A stretch of DNA of 64,000 nt from Luteimonas deserti (GCF_013425765.1 NZ_JACCJZ010000013.1:310001-374000), one strand, 5' to 3'; numbered from the stretch's first letter, positions 52,628-62,330 are shown. The notes: generated from the letters alone by a model not told the origin. Numbers and translations are program-made.

Positions 52628-54235
52628 TCATGTCTCTGCGCGGATCATCTGCGCGGCGTGCTCGGCGATCATCATCACCGGTGCGTTCGTATTGCCGCCC
52701 GGCAGGGTCGGCATCACCGATGCGTCGATCACCCGCAGGCCGTGCACGCCGCGCACCCGCAGCTTCGGGTCGACGACCGCGGCATCGTCGCGGCCCATGC
52801 GGCAGCTGCCCACCGGGTGGTACACCGATTCCGCCCTGGCGCGGATGAACGCGGCGAGGGCAGCGTCGGTCAGGTCCCGTCTCGCGGGAAACACCGGCGC
52901 GCCGCGCACGCTGTCGAACGCCGGTTGCGCCAGGATGTCGCGCGAGATGCGTGCGCACTCCACCATCGTCCGGAGATCGAAGCCGGCCGCGTCGCGGAGA
53001 TAGCCGGCATCGATCAGAGGAGGATCCTCCGGCCGGTCGCTGGCCAGCCGGATCCGTCCACGGCTGTGTGGACGCAACATGCAGGCATGCAGGGTATAGC
53101 CGTCGCCGGGCAGTCGCGTGCGCCCGTGATCGTCCAGCAGGGCGGGAACGAAGTGCAGCTGGATGTCCGCCCGTGCATCCGGTGCCAGGTGCGAGCGAAC
53201 GAAACCGCCGGCTTCGGCGATGTTGCTGGTGCCGGGGCCGCGACGGCCGCGGAGGTAGTAATCGAACGCGATGCCGGCATCGCTCAGGCGGTCGTAGCTG
53301 ATGCGTTGCGTGGACCGTTCGAGCGTGCAGATGTCGAGATGGTCCTGCAGATCGGCACCCACCCCGGGCGCATCGTGGACCACGTGGATGCCGAGCGCGC
53401 GCAGGGCGTCGGCGGGTCCGATGCCCGACAGCATCAGCAACTGCGGCGAGTTGATCGCGCCACCGCAGAGCAGCACCTCGCGGCGCGCGCGCCGGTGGAC
53501 CGGACCACGCCTGGTCGCGCAGGCGACGCCGACCGCGCGGCCGTGCTCGAGCAGGACCCGTGCAGCGAGCACGCCGGTCTGGATGACGAGGTTGGGCCGT
53601 GCACGCGTTGCGGCATCGAGGTAAGCCGCCGCGGCGGAGCACCGGGCGCCCGCCCGCTGCGTCACCTGGTACAGGCCCACCCCGAGCTGACGCTCGCCGT
53701 TGAAGTCCGGATTGCGTGCAAGCCCCGCCTGCGCGCCCGCTTCGACGAACATATGCGAGAGCGGATTGACGTGGCGAAGATCGTCGACGCCCAGTGGACC
53801 CGCCCCGCCATGCAGGGCGTCCGCCCCGCGAACGTTGCCTTCGCACCGGATGAAAGCGGGCAGCACGGAGGCCCAGTCCCAGCCGTCGGCGCCGAGCGCG
53901 GCCCACTCGTCGTAATCCGCCGGCACGCCGCGGATGTAGCACATCGCATTGATCGAGCTGGATCCGCCGAGCACGCGACCGCGCGGCCACCACAGACGCC
54001 GCCCGTCCAGTCCTGCCTGCGGCGTGGTGGTGTAGTTCCAGTTGATGCGGGTGTTGCCGACCAGTTTGGCCAGTCCGGCCGGCATGCGGATGAAGGGATG
54101 CCAATCGCGCGGCCCGGCTTCCAGCAGCAGCACCCGCACATCGGGATCGGTGCTCAGCCGGTGCGCCAGCACGCAGCCTGCGGAGCCGGCGCCGACGATC
54201 ACGTAGTCGTATTCGGGCTCGGATGGACGGGGCAT
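52628..54235 (-). CDS. GMC-family FAD-dependent oxidoreductase
   Basis: 535-residue flavoenzyme of the glucose-methanol-choline family, related to choline dehydrogenase BetA and alcohol dehydrogenase AlkJ. The FAD motif is VIVGAGSAGCVLAHRL near residue 12. GMC signature 1 is WPRGRVLGGSSSINAM, signature 2 is GGAINSPQLLMLSGIG, and the catalytic His is in SVYHPVGSCRMG. It oxidises an alcohol to an aldehyde, but the substrate is unknown. No betaine aldehyde dehydrogenase or betI is adjacent, so a BetA role is not supported. Start 54235 follows the family N-terminus. Confidence 0.9.
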   Translation of the reverse strand: MPRPSEPEYDYVIVGAGSAGCVLAHRLSTDPDVRVLLLEAGPRDWHPFIRMPAGLAKLVGNTRINWNYTTTPQAGLDGRRLWWPRGRVLGGSSSINAMCYIRGVPADYDEWAALGADGWDWASVLPAFIRCEGNVRGADALHGGAGPLGVDDLRHVNPLSHMFVEAGAQAGLARNPDFNGERQLGVGLYQVTQRAGARCSAAAAYLDAATRARPNLVIQTGVLAARVLLEHGRAVGVACATRRGPVHRRARREVLLCGGAINSPQLLMLSGIGPADALRALGIHVVHDAPGVGADLQDHLDICTLERSTQRISYDRLSDAGIAFDYYLRGRRGPGTSNIAEAGGFVRSHLAPDARADIQLHFVPALLDDHGRTRLPGDGYTLHACMLRPHSRGRIRLASDRPEDPPLIDAGYLRDAAGFDLRTMVECARISRDILAQPAFDSVRGAPVFPARRDLTDAALAAFIRARAESVYHPVGSCRMGRDDAAVVDPKLRVRGVHGLRVIDASVMPTLPGGNTNAPVMMIAEHAAQMIRAET

Positions 54236-54274
54236 GTGCAGGCGGGGGTGGTCGGCGATGTCGCAGCATAGGAC

Positions 54275-54298
54275 GCCGTCGCCGTCGCCGTCGCCGTC
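54275..54298. repeat. Hexanucleotide tandem repeat (GCCGTC)4
   Basis: Four perfect GCCGTC units plus degenerate flanking units, between the divergent oxidoreductase and exchanger-like genes. Length change here could alter promoter spacing. Confidence 0.8.
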
Positions 54299-54368
54299 GC
54301 CGCTGGCGGTCGTCACGTGGCTGGGCTAACGTGCGCGTCGTCTTTCCGTCTCACGCCGCGTGGACACG

Positions 54369-55718
54369 ATGATCGAGCCGGCCGGCCCTCCGCTGCGTGG
54401 GCGCAGTGCCTTCCGCGCCGCGTTGGCCGAATCGCCTCCGCTGTGGTGGGCGCTGCTGTATTTCTTCTGCCTGTTGTGCGGGTACTACGTCCTGCGTCCG
54501 GTGCGTGACGCGATGGGCGCATCGGCCGACATCGCCGCCGTGTTTCCGCCGGTCCTGCTGGACTGGGCTGCCCGGCGCGGCATCGCGCTCGGGGATTTCA
54601 CGCTGCAGGTGCTGTTCACGGGCACGTTCTTCGTGATGCTGCTGTTGCAGCCCTTGTACGGCGCGCTGGTGTCGCGTTTTCCACGCCGGGTGTTCCTGCC
54701 GACGGTGTATCTGATCTTCATCGGCTGCCTGGTCGCGTTCCGCTGGGCGTTCGAGACCGATCTGCCCGGGCGGGGCGCCCTGTTCTTCATCTGGATCGCG
54801 GTGTTCAACCTGTTCGCGGTGACGGTGTTCTGGAGCTTCATGGCGGACGTGTTCGACAACGCCCACGCCAAGCGCTACTACGGCTACATCGGTGCGGGCG
54901 GCACGATCGGTGCCTTCCTCGGCCCGTTCCTCACGACGACGCTGGTGGGCCGTATCGGCGTTGCCAACCTGCCGCTGGTGTCGGCCGGCTTTCTGGTGGT
55001 GTGTCTGGTGTGCATCCTGCGGCTGCGCGTGTGGGCCCGTCGCAACGAGGGGCGTCGTGACGCACGGGACGATGCCGCGATCGGCGGGTCGATCTGGGCC
55101 GGACTCAAGCTGGTCGCCGCCGACCCGCTGCTGCGCGGGCTGGCCCTGCTGATGTTCTTCGGCGTCGGCGTCGGCACGCTGCTCTACAACGAGCAGGCCG
55201 CGATCGTGCGGACGCACTATCCGACGGCCGAGGCGGCGACGCGGTACTACTCGATGATCGACTGGGCCGTGGCGACCTTGACCATCGTCGTCCAGCTCCT
55301 GCTCACGCGATGGCTGTTGCGTCGTTTCGGTGTGGGGCCCTTGCTGCTGCTGCCCGCCATCGCGATCCTGATCGGATTCTCGCTGCTGACGGCTTCGCCG
55401 TATCCGCTGCTGGTGGCCACGGTGCAGGTGCTCACGCGTGCCAGCGAGTTCTCGTTGGCGAAGCCGGCGCGCGAGACGCTCTACACCCGGGTCGACCTGG
55501 AATCCCGCTACAAGGCCAAGGCGGTCATCGACACGGCGGTCTATCGCGGCAGCGACGTCACCTTCGTCTGGGTGCACAAGGCGCTGGCGATGCTCGGCAC
55601 CAAGATCGTGTTTCTCGCCGGTATCGGCGTCGCGGCGGGCATGCTGCTCGGCGCGTGGCGGGTGATGCGTGCGGAGCGTCGTCTGCCCGAGACCGATGGG
55701 CTTGCAAAACGCGCGTGA
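54369..55718 (+). CDS. NTP/NDP-exchange transporter-like carrier
   Basis: 449-residue inner-membrane protein with about twelve helices, in the Npt/Tlc (ATP/ADP translocase) superfamily. The clearest family blocks are CGYYVLRPVRDAMG near residue 40, VFNLFAVTVFWSFMADVF, RYYGYIGAGGTIGAFLGPFL and KPARETLYTRVDLESRYKAKAVIDT. Relatives in intracellular parasites exchange host ATP, but those in free-living bacteria lack a proven substrate. A GTG at 54360 is an alternative start. Confidence 0.8.
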   Translation: MIEPAGPPLRGRSAFRAALAESPPLWWALLYFFCLLCGYYVLRPVRDAMGASADIAAVFPPVLLDWAARRGIALGDFTLQVLFTGTFFVMLLLQPLYGALVSRFPRRVFLPTVYLIFIGCLVAFRWAFETDLPGRGALFFIWIAVFNLFAVTVFWSFMADVFDNAHAKRYYGYIGAGGTIGAFLGPFLTTTLVGRIGVANLPLVSAGFLVVCLVCILRLRVWARRNEGRRDARDDAAIGGSIWAGLKLVAADPLLRGLALLMFFGVGVGTLLYNEQAAIVRTHYPTAEAATRYYSMIDWAVATLTIVVQLLLTRWLLRRFGVGPLLLLPAIAILIGFSLLTASPYPLLVATVQVLTRASEFSLAKPARETLYTRVDLESRYKAKAVIDTAVYRGSDVTFVWVHKALAMLGTKIVFLAGIGVAAGMLLGAWRVMRAERRLPETDGLAKRA

Positions 55719-55738
55719 CCGGGAGGCGCCGCAGCCGG

Positions 55739-56140
55739 TCAGCCGCGTAGCGCGGCAGCGGTGAACAGCAGGCCGCCGAGCAGGAAGATCGCGCTGAGCA
55801 CGTGCACCTGCCACCGGCGCAGACGCAGCCAGACGAACTGCAGCGCGAGGCGCAGCCACCAGAACACCGCCATCGCCCCGAGCAGGGCGCGTCCCAGGGG
55901 TGTGGTCGCGAGCGGGCCCGGCATCAGCAGGCAGGCCAGTGCGACGGCGGCGAACACCCAGACGAGCTGGGCATTCGCGATCTGCAGGACGGCGCGATTG
56001 ACCCGGGTGGTCGACTGCAGCGAGCGGGGCCAATCGAACAGACGCGAGAATCCAAGATGGAAACCCGCGAACGCCAGGCTGTGCACGCCGCACGCGACGA
56101 GAAGCCAGTCCGTCGCGTCGCCTGGTGCAGACGCGCTCAT
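55739..56140 (-). CDS. Four-helix membrane protein of unknown function
   Basis: 133-residue protein with four hydrophobic segments (about residues 12-30, 50-72, 80-100, 108-128) and few charges. Its start overlaps the preceding DUF4442-like gene by 4 bases (ATGA), so they are translationally coupled. Family not recognised; the layout resembles small DoxX- or DUF1304-like proteins. Confidence 0.65.
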   Translation of the reverse strand: MSASAPGDATDWLLVACGVHSLAFAGFHLGFSRLFDWPRSLQSTTRVNRAVLQIANAQLVWVFAAVALACLLMPGPLATTPLGRALLGAMAVFWWLRLALQFVWLRLRRWQVHVLSAIFLLGGLLFTAAALRG

Positions 56141-56616
56141 TGCGGCCGTGTCGCGCGCGGCGTGATCCACATCGCGATCCGTGCCCGAAACACCGGGTCG
56201 TCGGCCGCGTCGCGGATCACCACGTCGATGGGCAGGTTGTACGCGGCCTCCGCCTGCTGCGGCATGCCTGCCGGGAGGGCCGTGGCATGCAGGGTGCCCG
56301 TTGCCTTCTTGAGGTAGTCGACGGTCATTCCGCGCGGAATCCAGCGCATCGTGCGGGGTAGGCTCACCTCGGTCGTGAGTCCGGCGATCAGCTCGGCGAG
56401 ATTGCACAGCGCGATCGCGTGGATCGTGCCGAGATGATTGGTGACGGAGCGCCGGTGGCGCATGGTGGCTTCGCCGTGACCGCTGCGCAGCACGGTCACA
56501 CGGGGACGGATGCTGGCGAAGTAGGGCGCCTTGCGGCCGACGAGCAGGTCGAAGAGCCGGGCGCCGCCCGGCCACCGCAGCAGACGCTCACGCACGTGCA
56601 ACAGAGAGACTGGCAT
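56137..56616 (-). CDS. DUF4442/hotdog-fold thioesterase-like protein
   Basis: 159-residue protein of the DUF4442 hotdog-fold family. It is recognised by YFASIRPRVTVLRSGHGEATMRHRRSVTNHLGTIHAIALCNLAELIAGL and WIPRGMTVDYLKKATG (read in parts), the acyl-CoA thioesterase-like fold with the conserved Asn-His. A role in acyl-CoA or fatty-acid metabolism fits its neighbour fadE, 91 bases upstream. The substrate is unproven. Confidence 0.75.
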   Translation of the reverse strand: MPVSLLHVRERLLRWPGGARLFDLLVGRKAPYFASIRPRVTVLRSGHGEATMRHRRSVTNHLGTIHAIALCNLAELIAGLTTEVSLPRTMRWIPRGMTVDYLKKATGTLHATALPAGMPQQAEAAYNLPIDVVIRDAADDPVFRARIAMWITPRATRPQ

Positions 56617-56707
56617 CGAAGGCTCCGTGGGAAAGGCGATCGTCCTGCGTCGCACACGACAACGGCGGGACGTGCCCGCCGTTGCCGACCCCTTGCTGCC
56701 GGGCGGA

Positions 56708-59188
56708 TCAGGCCGCTTCGCGCGACGCGTCCTGCACGCCACCGGGCTCGCGATACCCCGCCGAACGCAGCTCCGCTGTATCGAAATCGTCGACGTTGAT
56801 GGTGTCGAGGGTCAGCTCGCGCAGCTCCTGCAACTGACGGCGCTCTTCGGCGCTGATGTGGCCCTCGCGCACCGCCTCGTCGAGCTGCGCGGCATAGTCC
56901 AGCGCCTCGATGCCCTTGCTCTTGAGCGCCTTGAGGAACTTGCGTTCCACCGGCTCGGCAGCGATCGCCTTGACCAGATAGCTGTCGATGCGCCCGCCCG
57001 GGTTGTTCTCGCAAGGGGTCAGGAACACACCCTGTGCGAGCCGGGCACGGGCCTCGTTCGGCGCCATCAGCAGGGCGGCGACGCGCCGGCATAGCCGATC
57101 GCCGGGCGCTTCCGCGCGGCGGCCCCACGGGAAGATCAGCGCCCACATCAACCAGCCGACCGGACGGATCGGGAAATTGCGCAGCGCATCCGACAACGCG
57201 GTCTCGATCTTGTGCACGCTGTCGTGGAACGCCCAGGCCAGCAGCGGCTGATCTGCCTGCGGTGCGCCCTCGTCGTGGTAGCGCTTGAGGATCGCGCTGG
57301 TCATGTAGATGTGGCTCAGCACGTCGCCGAGGCGGCCCGACAGGGACTCCTTGAACTTGAGCTTGCCGCCGAGCGTGAGCATCGACACGTCGGCCATCAA
57401 CGCGAGGTTCGCCGAGTAGCGGTCGAGTTTGCGGAAGTAGCGCCGGGTGTAGTCGTCACCGGGTGCGGCGCCGATCTTCGCGCCGGTCAGGCCGAACCAG
57501 ACCGAGCGCACCGCGTTGGAAATCGCGAAGCCGATATGGCCGAACAGGCTGCGGTCGAAGTCCTCGAGGCCGCGGCGGGTATCCGGATCCTGCGCCGCCT
57601 TCATTTCCTTCATGACCCACGGATGGCAGAGGATCGCGCCCTGGCCGAAGATCAGAAGGCTGCGGGTCATGATGTTGGCGCCTTCGACCGTGATCGCGAT
57701 CGGCGCGGCCTGCCAGCTGCGGCCGGCGAAGTTCTTCGGCCCGAGAATGATGCCCTTGCCGCCGATCACGTCCATCACGTCGCTGATCACTTCGCGGCTC
57801 ATCGAGGTGCAGTGGTACTTGGCGATCGCCGACGGCACCGACGGCACGTCGCCACGGTCGACCGCCGCGGCGGTCGCCTGCGACAGCGCACTGATCGCAT
57901 AGGCCTTGCCGCCGATGCGGGCCAGCGCCTCCTCGACACCTTCGAAGCGGCCGACCGACAGACCGAACTGCTTGCGGATGCGCGCGTAGGCGCCGGTGAC
58001 CACCGCGCCCGCCTTCGCGCCGCCGGAGGCAGTGGAGGGCAGGGTGATCGAACGCCCCACGGCCAGGCACTCGTTGAGCATGGCCCAGCCCTTGCCGGCC
58101 ATCTCGGCACCGCCGATCAGCTGGCTGAGCGGGATGAAGACGTCCTTGCCACGAATGGGACCGTTCTGGAACGTCGAGTTGAGCGGGAAGTGGCGGCGTC
58201 CGATCTCGACGCCCGCCGTCTCGCGGGGCAGCAGGGCCAAGGTGATCCCGATGTCCTGGGTATCGCCGATCAATCCGTCAGGGTCGTACATCCGGAACGC
58301 AAGACCGATCAGCGTGGCCACCGGGGCCAGCGTGATGTAGCGCTTGTCGAACGTCAGCCGGACGCCGAGCACGTGCGCGCCGTTCCACTCACCCTTGCAG
58401 ACGATGCCGTAGTCCGGAATCGAGGTCGCATCGGAACCGGCGAACGGGCCGGTCAGGCCGAAGCACGGAATCTCCTGGCCGACGGCCAGCCGCGGCAGGT
58501 AGTAATCCTTCTGCTCGGTGGTGCCGTAATGGTTGAGCAGTTCGGCCGGGCCGAGCGAATTGGGCACGCCGACCGTCGAGCTGACCACGCTCGACACCGA
58601 TGCGAGCTTCTGGATGACCTTGTGATGCGCCAGCGCCGAGAAGCCGAGGCCACCGTAGGCCTTAGGCACGATCATGCCGAAGAACTTGTTGACCTTGATG
58701 TAGTCCCAGATCTCCGGGGTCAGATCGGCGTGGACATGGGTGATCTCCCAGTCGTTGATCATGCCGCACAGGGTTTCGACCGGCCCGTCCAGGAACGCCT
58801 GCTCCTCGGCGGTGAGCTGCGGCTTGGGGTAGTCGAGCAGCTTCTGCCAGTCGGGGTCGCCGGTGAACAGCTCGCCCTCGAAGCCCACCGAGCCGGTTTC
58901 CAGCGCGATGCGCTCGGTCTGCGACAGCGGCGGCAGGACCTTGCGGAAGAACGTGAGCAGCGGCGCGGTGATCAGCGTCTTGCGCACCGGCGGGATCAGC
59001 AGAACGGCTGCGATGAGGACCACCACCGAGGCGGCGACCAGCGTCGCCACGGGGTGCGCACCCAGGAGCCAACACGCGAGCAGGACGGTGATGGTGATCG
59101 CCGCCCAGTACGCGAGGCGGAGACGGTGATAGGCGGCGAACGCGCCGGCCAACAGGAACGCGAGGAAGGGAATCGCGATGCTCATCAT
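56708..59188 (-). CDS. fadE: Acyl-CoA dehydrogenase FadE
   Basis: 826-residue membrane-associated acyl-CoA dehydrogenase, starting fatty-acid beta-oxidation by oxidising acyl-CoA to enoyl-CoA. The N-terminus has two or three helices (about residues 3-65). The catalytic core includes KVNKFFGMIVPKAYGGLGFS, CFGLTGPFAGSDATS, FIPLSQLIGG and YAISALSQATAAAVDRGDVPSV. A long C-terminal domain (DUF1974 type) ends the protein. Length matches E. coli FadE (814). It is divergently transcribed from a TetR-family regulator, which probably controls it. A DUF4442 thioesterase-like gene follows. Confidence 0.93.
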   Translation of the reverse strand: MMSIAIPFLAFLLAGAFAAYHRLRLAYWAAITITVLLACWLLGAHPVATLVAASVVVLIAAVLLIPPVRKTLITAPLLTFFRKVLPPLSQTERIALETGSVGFEGELFTGDPDWQKLLDYPKPQLTAEEQAFLDGPVETLCGMINDWEITHVHADLTPEIWDYIKVNKFFGMIVPKAYGGLGFSALAHHKVIQKLASVSSVVSSTVGVPNSLGPAELLNHYGTTEQKDYYLPRLAVGQEIPCFGLTGPFAGSDATSIPDYGIVCKGEWNGAHVLGVRLTFDKRYITLAPVATLIGLAFRMYDPDGLIGDTQDIGITLALLPRETAGVEIGRRHFPLNSTFQNGPIRGKDVFIPLSQLIGGAEMAGKGWAMLNECLAVGRSITLPSTASGGAKAGAVVTGAYARIRKQFGLSVGRFEGVEEALARIGGKAYAISALSQATAAAVDRGDVPSVPSAIAKYHCTSMSREVISDVMDVIGGKGIILGPKNFAGRSWQAAPIAITVEGANIMTRSLLIFGQGAILCHPWVMKEMKAAQDPDTRRGLEDFDRSLFGHIGFAISNAVRSVWFGLTGAKIGAAPGDDYTRRYFRKLDRYSANLALMADVSMLTLGGKLKFKESLSGRLGDVLSHIYMTSAILKRYHDEGAPQADQPLLAWAFHDSVHKIETALSDALRNFPIRPVGWLMWALIFPWGRRAEAPGDRLCRRVAALLMAPNEARARLAQGVFLTPCENNPGGRIDSYLVKAIAAEPVERKFLKALKSKGIEALDYAAQLDEAVREGHISAEERRQLQELRELTLDTINVDDFDTAELRSAGYREPGGVQDASREAA

Positions 59189-59321
59189 CAACTCCGGAAA
59201 TCGGCATGACAGGAACGGAGCAGGGCTCCGGCACATCCACGCGGCGCCGGCAGTGCCCGGCCAAACCGTACGGTCGAGTATGGTGACGCATTCCGACGCT
59301 GTCAATCGTCGCAGCCCCGGC

Positions 59322-59331
59322 GTATCGATAC
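59322..59331. promoter_or_regulatory. 10-bp palindrome in the fadE/TetR divergent region
   Basis: GTATCGATAC lies 35 bases before the TetR ATG and 133 bases before the fadE start. It is a candidate operator for the regulator; short palindromes occur by chance. Confidence 0.3.
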
Positions 59332-59366
59332 TGTTGCGGATCGAGGCGTATGGATAGACTGTCACA

Positions 59367-59984
59367 ATGAGCAGACCCGCCTCCAAGCTCGCGGCCGTGG
59401 CGCCGCAGCCCGATGTACCCGCCGAGCGTCCCAGCCGGCTCAGCGCCGACGACTGGGCGCAGGCGGCGCTCGATCTGATCGCCGAGACGGGTGTCCAAGC
59501 CGTCGCCGTCGAACCACTCGCGCGTCGGCTGGGGGTCACCAAGGGCAGCTTCTACTGGCATTTTCCTTCGCGCGACGCGCTGCTGCAGGCCGCACTGGAA
59601 CGCTGGGAGAACGTGGAGCAGGAAGCGCTGTTCGGCGCCCTCGAAACCATGCCGGATCCGCGCGAGCGCCTGCGCGCGCTGTTCCATATGGTCGCCCGCG
59701 AGTACAAGTCGCACGTGATCTACAGCGCGCTGCTCAAGGCGCAGGATCACGCGACCGTGAACCCGGTGATCGAGCGGGTGTCCAAACGACGGCTTGACTA
59801 CCTCACTGCATCCTTCCGTCAGGCCGGTCTCGGGCGCGAGGACGCACAGCATCGCGCGCGGCTCACCTATGCGGCCTATGTCGGCTTTCTGCAGCTCAAC
59901 CTGCAGTTGCATCAGGCGCGCATGCAGCAGGAGGAGTTCGACGCCTACGTCGAGCACCTGGCGCAGACCCTCGTGCCTGCCTGA
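59367..59984 (+). CDS. TetR-family transcriptional regulator
   Basis: 205-residue repressor-type protein. The N-terminal helix-turn-helix is AALDLIAETGVQAVAVEPLARRLGVTKGSFYWHFPSRDALLQAAL. The C-terminal ligand domain is unique but contains the pattern YLTASFRQAGLGREDAQHRAR common to this class. It is divergent from fadE, so control of fatty-acid degradation by acyl-CoA or a fatty acid is the natural guess (cf. PsrA and FadR roles), though the ligand is not determinable. Confidence 0.85.
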   Translation: MSRPASKLAAVAPQPDVPAERPSRLSADDWAQAALDLIAETGVQAVAVEPLARRLGVTKGSFYWHFPSRDALLQAALERWENVEQEALFGALETMPDPRERLRALFHMVAREYKSHVIYSALLKAQDHATVNPVIERVSKRRLDYLTASFRQAGLGREDAQHRARLTYAAYVGFLQLNLQLHQARMQQEEFDAYVEHLAQTLVPA

Positions 59985-60521
59985 GCGGCGGCGGGGGGCA
60001 GGTGTCTCGTGGGGTCGGCTTGCTGGCCCCTTTCGCATCTCGGTGTCGAGGCGTTCGCGCCGACTCCGCCGGATCGCCCGGACGGGACGGGCATGGATCG
60101 TGAGCCGCCGGCCCGACGTATCGCTCGGGGTGCGAACTCACCGGTTCGACAAGACGTCAGCTGCACGGAATGCCGATGTCGATGCATGTTGCGTCGGGCA
60201 GGTGCGCACGCGTGGCGATGCGAGTGCGGCCATTCGCCCGGTTCGCCGTGTCGGTCCTGTCGGCACCGCAGCTCGTCCATGGATGTCGTGAATCATGCGA
60301 TGACAGCCTTCGGCGCTATCGCTTCCGCACGCGGACGACCGGCGCGGCGTGATGATTCCCACATGGTGCGGTGCCCTGCGTTGCCGTCCCGGCGCCGCTG
60401 CTGCCGCGACGCGCGTCCATGCGCGCGCGCCCCGCGATGACACCGGTAACTGCCGCGCTGCAGCGCGACCGGTTGCGAGTGTGACGATTAGACTCGGGCT
60501 TTATGACGCTCGGGAATCGCC
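59985..60521. other. 537-base gap before pckG, nothing firm found
   Basis: No coding-like frame, repeat or terminator was found. A TAGACT -10-like element (60490-60495) lies 27 bases before the pckG ATG, with a poor -35. Confidence 0.5.
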
Positions 60522-62330
60522 ATGAACGCACTGCCACGCGCATCGATCGCGCAGTCCGGGGGGCTCGCCTCACTCGAATCCTGGGTGTCCGAGGTCGCCG
60601 CGCTGACCCGGCCCGATCGCATCCACTGGTGTGATGGCAGTGAGACCGAATACCGGCATCTCCTCGAACTCATGCAGGCCGACGGCACGCTTCTGCCGCT
60701 GAATCCGCAGACGCATCCCGGGTGCTGGCTGCACCGATCCGATCCCGACGACGTCGCACGCGTGGAACATCTCACGTTCGTTTGTACGCGTGAGCAGGAG
60801 GATGCCGGGCCGAACAACCACTGGATGGCGCCTGCCGCCGCTCACGCCAAGATGGATGCGCTGTTCGACGGTTGCATGCGCGGTCGCACGATGTATGTGG
60901 TGCCGTATTGCATGGGGCCGATCGACTCGCCGCTGGCGCGCTGCGGCGTGGAAGTGACTGATTCGCCGTATGTGGTGATCAACATGCGCCTGATGACGCG
61001 CATGGGCGCCGAAGCACGGGCGCGGATCGAACGCGAGGGCGCGGAACGTGCCGCCCGCGGCGAGCCGGGGGACGTCTTCGTGCGCGGCCTGCATTCGCTC
61101 GGCGAGCTCGATCCGGCGCGCCGGTTCATCATGCATTTCCCTGAAGAGCTGGCGATCAAGTCCTACGGCTCCGGTTATGGCGGCAACGCCCTGCTGGGCA
61201 AGAAATGCCATGCACTTCGTATCGCCTCCTGGCAGGCGCGTCAGGAAGGATGGCTGGCCGAGCACATGCTCATCGTCGGCATCGAGACGCCTGCCGGTGA
61301 AACCCATTACATCGCCGCAGCGTTTCCCAGCGCTTGCGGCAAGACCAACCTGGCCATGCTCATTCCGCCGGAGGCTTACCGCGAGGCCGGCTGGAAGGTC
61401 TGGACGGTCGGCGACGACATCTGCTGGATGCGTCCCGGCCCTGACGGTCGATTGTGGGCGATCAATCCGGAAGCGGGATTTTTCGGGGTGGCGCCGGGCA
61501 CGTCGGCCGCCTCCAACCCCAATGCGCTCGCGACGATCCAGCGCGATACGATCTTCACCAACGTCGCGCTGACCGAGGACGGCCAGCCGTGGTGGGAAGG
61601 GCTCGATGACCGTGTTCCGGCCACCGACTGGCGAGGGCGTCCCTTCGACCCGGCCAACGGACCAGCTGCCCATCCGAATGCACGGTTCACCGTGTCGGCC
61701 GCGCAATGCCCCTCGTACTCGCCGCATGCCGAGGATCCGCAGGGCGTGCCGATCTCGGCGATCGTCTTCGGCGGACGCCGGGCCACAACGATGCCGCTGG
61801 TCTTCGAAGCGCGCGACTGGACCCACGGTGTCTTCGTCGGCGCGACCATGGCATCGGAGACGACTGCCGCCGCGACGGGGCAGGTCGGCATCGTCCGCCG
61901 CGACCCGATGGCGATGAAGCCGTTCTGCGGCTATCACTTCGGCGACTTCTTCGCGCACTGGCTCGCCTTTGAGCGTCCCAGCGTCCACCTGCCCGGAATC
62001 TTCCACGTGAACTGGTTCCGGAAGGACGAGCGCGGCGCTTTCCTGTGGCCCGGGTTTGGCGAAAACCTGCGCGTGCTCGAATGGATCATCGGACGCGTGC
62101 AGCGCACGGCAGAGGCCATCGAGTCGCCGATGGGGCTGCTCCCCGCAGACGGTGCGCTGCGCCTGGATGGCCTGGACATGTCCGCTTGGGATGAGCGCCG
62201 GTTGATCGCAATCGACTCGGAAGACTGGGCCGCGGAGGTTCACTCGATCCAATCGTTCTTCGCGTCGCTCGGCGACCGCGTTCCACCTCAGCTCAAGAAT
62301 CAACTTCCGCCGGACCACAACGCAGGCTGA
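60522..62330 (+). CDS. pckG: GTP-dependent phosphoenolpyruvate carboxykinase PckG
   Basis: 602-residue cytoplasmic enzyme interconverting oxaloacetate and phosphoenolpyruvate with GTP (gluconeogenesis). The GTP type is clear from length and motifs. The reactive-Cys loop and kinase-1 motif is FPSACGKTNLAMLIPP near residue 268. Metal and substrate sites include YGSGYGGNALLGKKCHALRIA, GDDICWM and MKPFCGYHFGDFFAHWL. The C-terminal FHVNWFRKDERGAFLWPGFG binds nucleotide. No regulator gene adjoins it. Confidence 0.97.
   Translation: MNALPRASIAQSGGLASLESWVSEVAALTRPDRIHWCDGSETEYRHLLELMQADGTLLPLNPQTHPGCWLHRSDPDDVARVEHLTFVCTREQEDAGPNNHWMAPAAAHAKMDALFDGCMRGRTMYVVPYCMGPIDSPLARCGVEVTDSPYVVINMRLMTRMGAEARARIEREGAERAARGEPGDVFVRGLHSLGELDPARRFIMHFPEELAIKSYGSGYGGNALLGKKCHALRIASWQARQEGWLAEHMLIVGIETPAGETHYIAAAFPSACGKTNLAMLIPPEAYREAGWKVWTVGDDICWMRPGPDGRLWAINPEAGFFGVAPGTSAASNPNALATIQRDTIFTNVALTEDGQPWWEGLDDRVPATDWRGRPFDPANGPAAHPNARFTVSAAQCPSYSPHAEDPQGVPISAIVFGGRRATTMPLVFEARDWTHGVFVGATMASETTAAATGQVGIVRRDPMAMKPFCGYHFGDFFAHWLAFERPSVHLPGIFHVNWFRKDERGAFLWPGFGENLRVLEWIIGRVQRTAEAIESPMGLLPADGALRLDGLDMSAWDERRLIAIDSEDWAAEVHSIQSFFASLGDRVPPQLKNQLPPDHNAG

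Noticed and set aside
52628-54235. Assignment of the GMC enzyme as choline dehydrogenase BetA
   Set aside because: No betB, betI or choline transporter is adjacent, and GMC members cannot be told apart by the motifs alone.
54369-55718. Carrier assigned as a true ATP/ADP parasite translocase
   Set aside because: Free-living host gene content and no proven substrate in this branch; kept as family-level call only.
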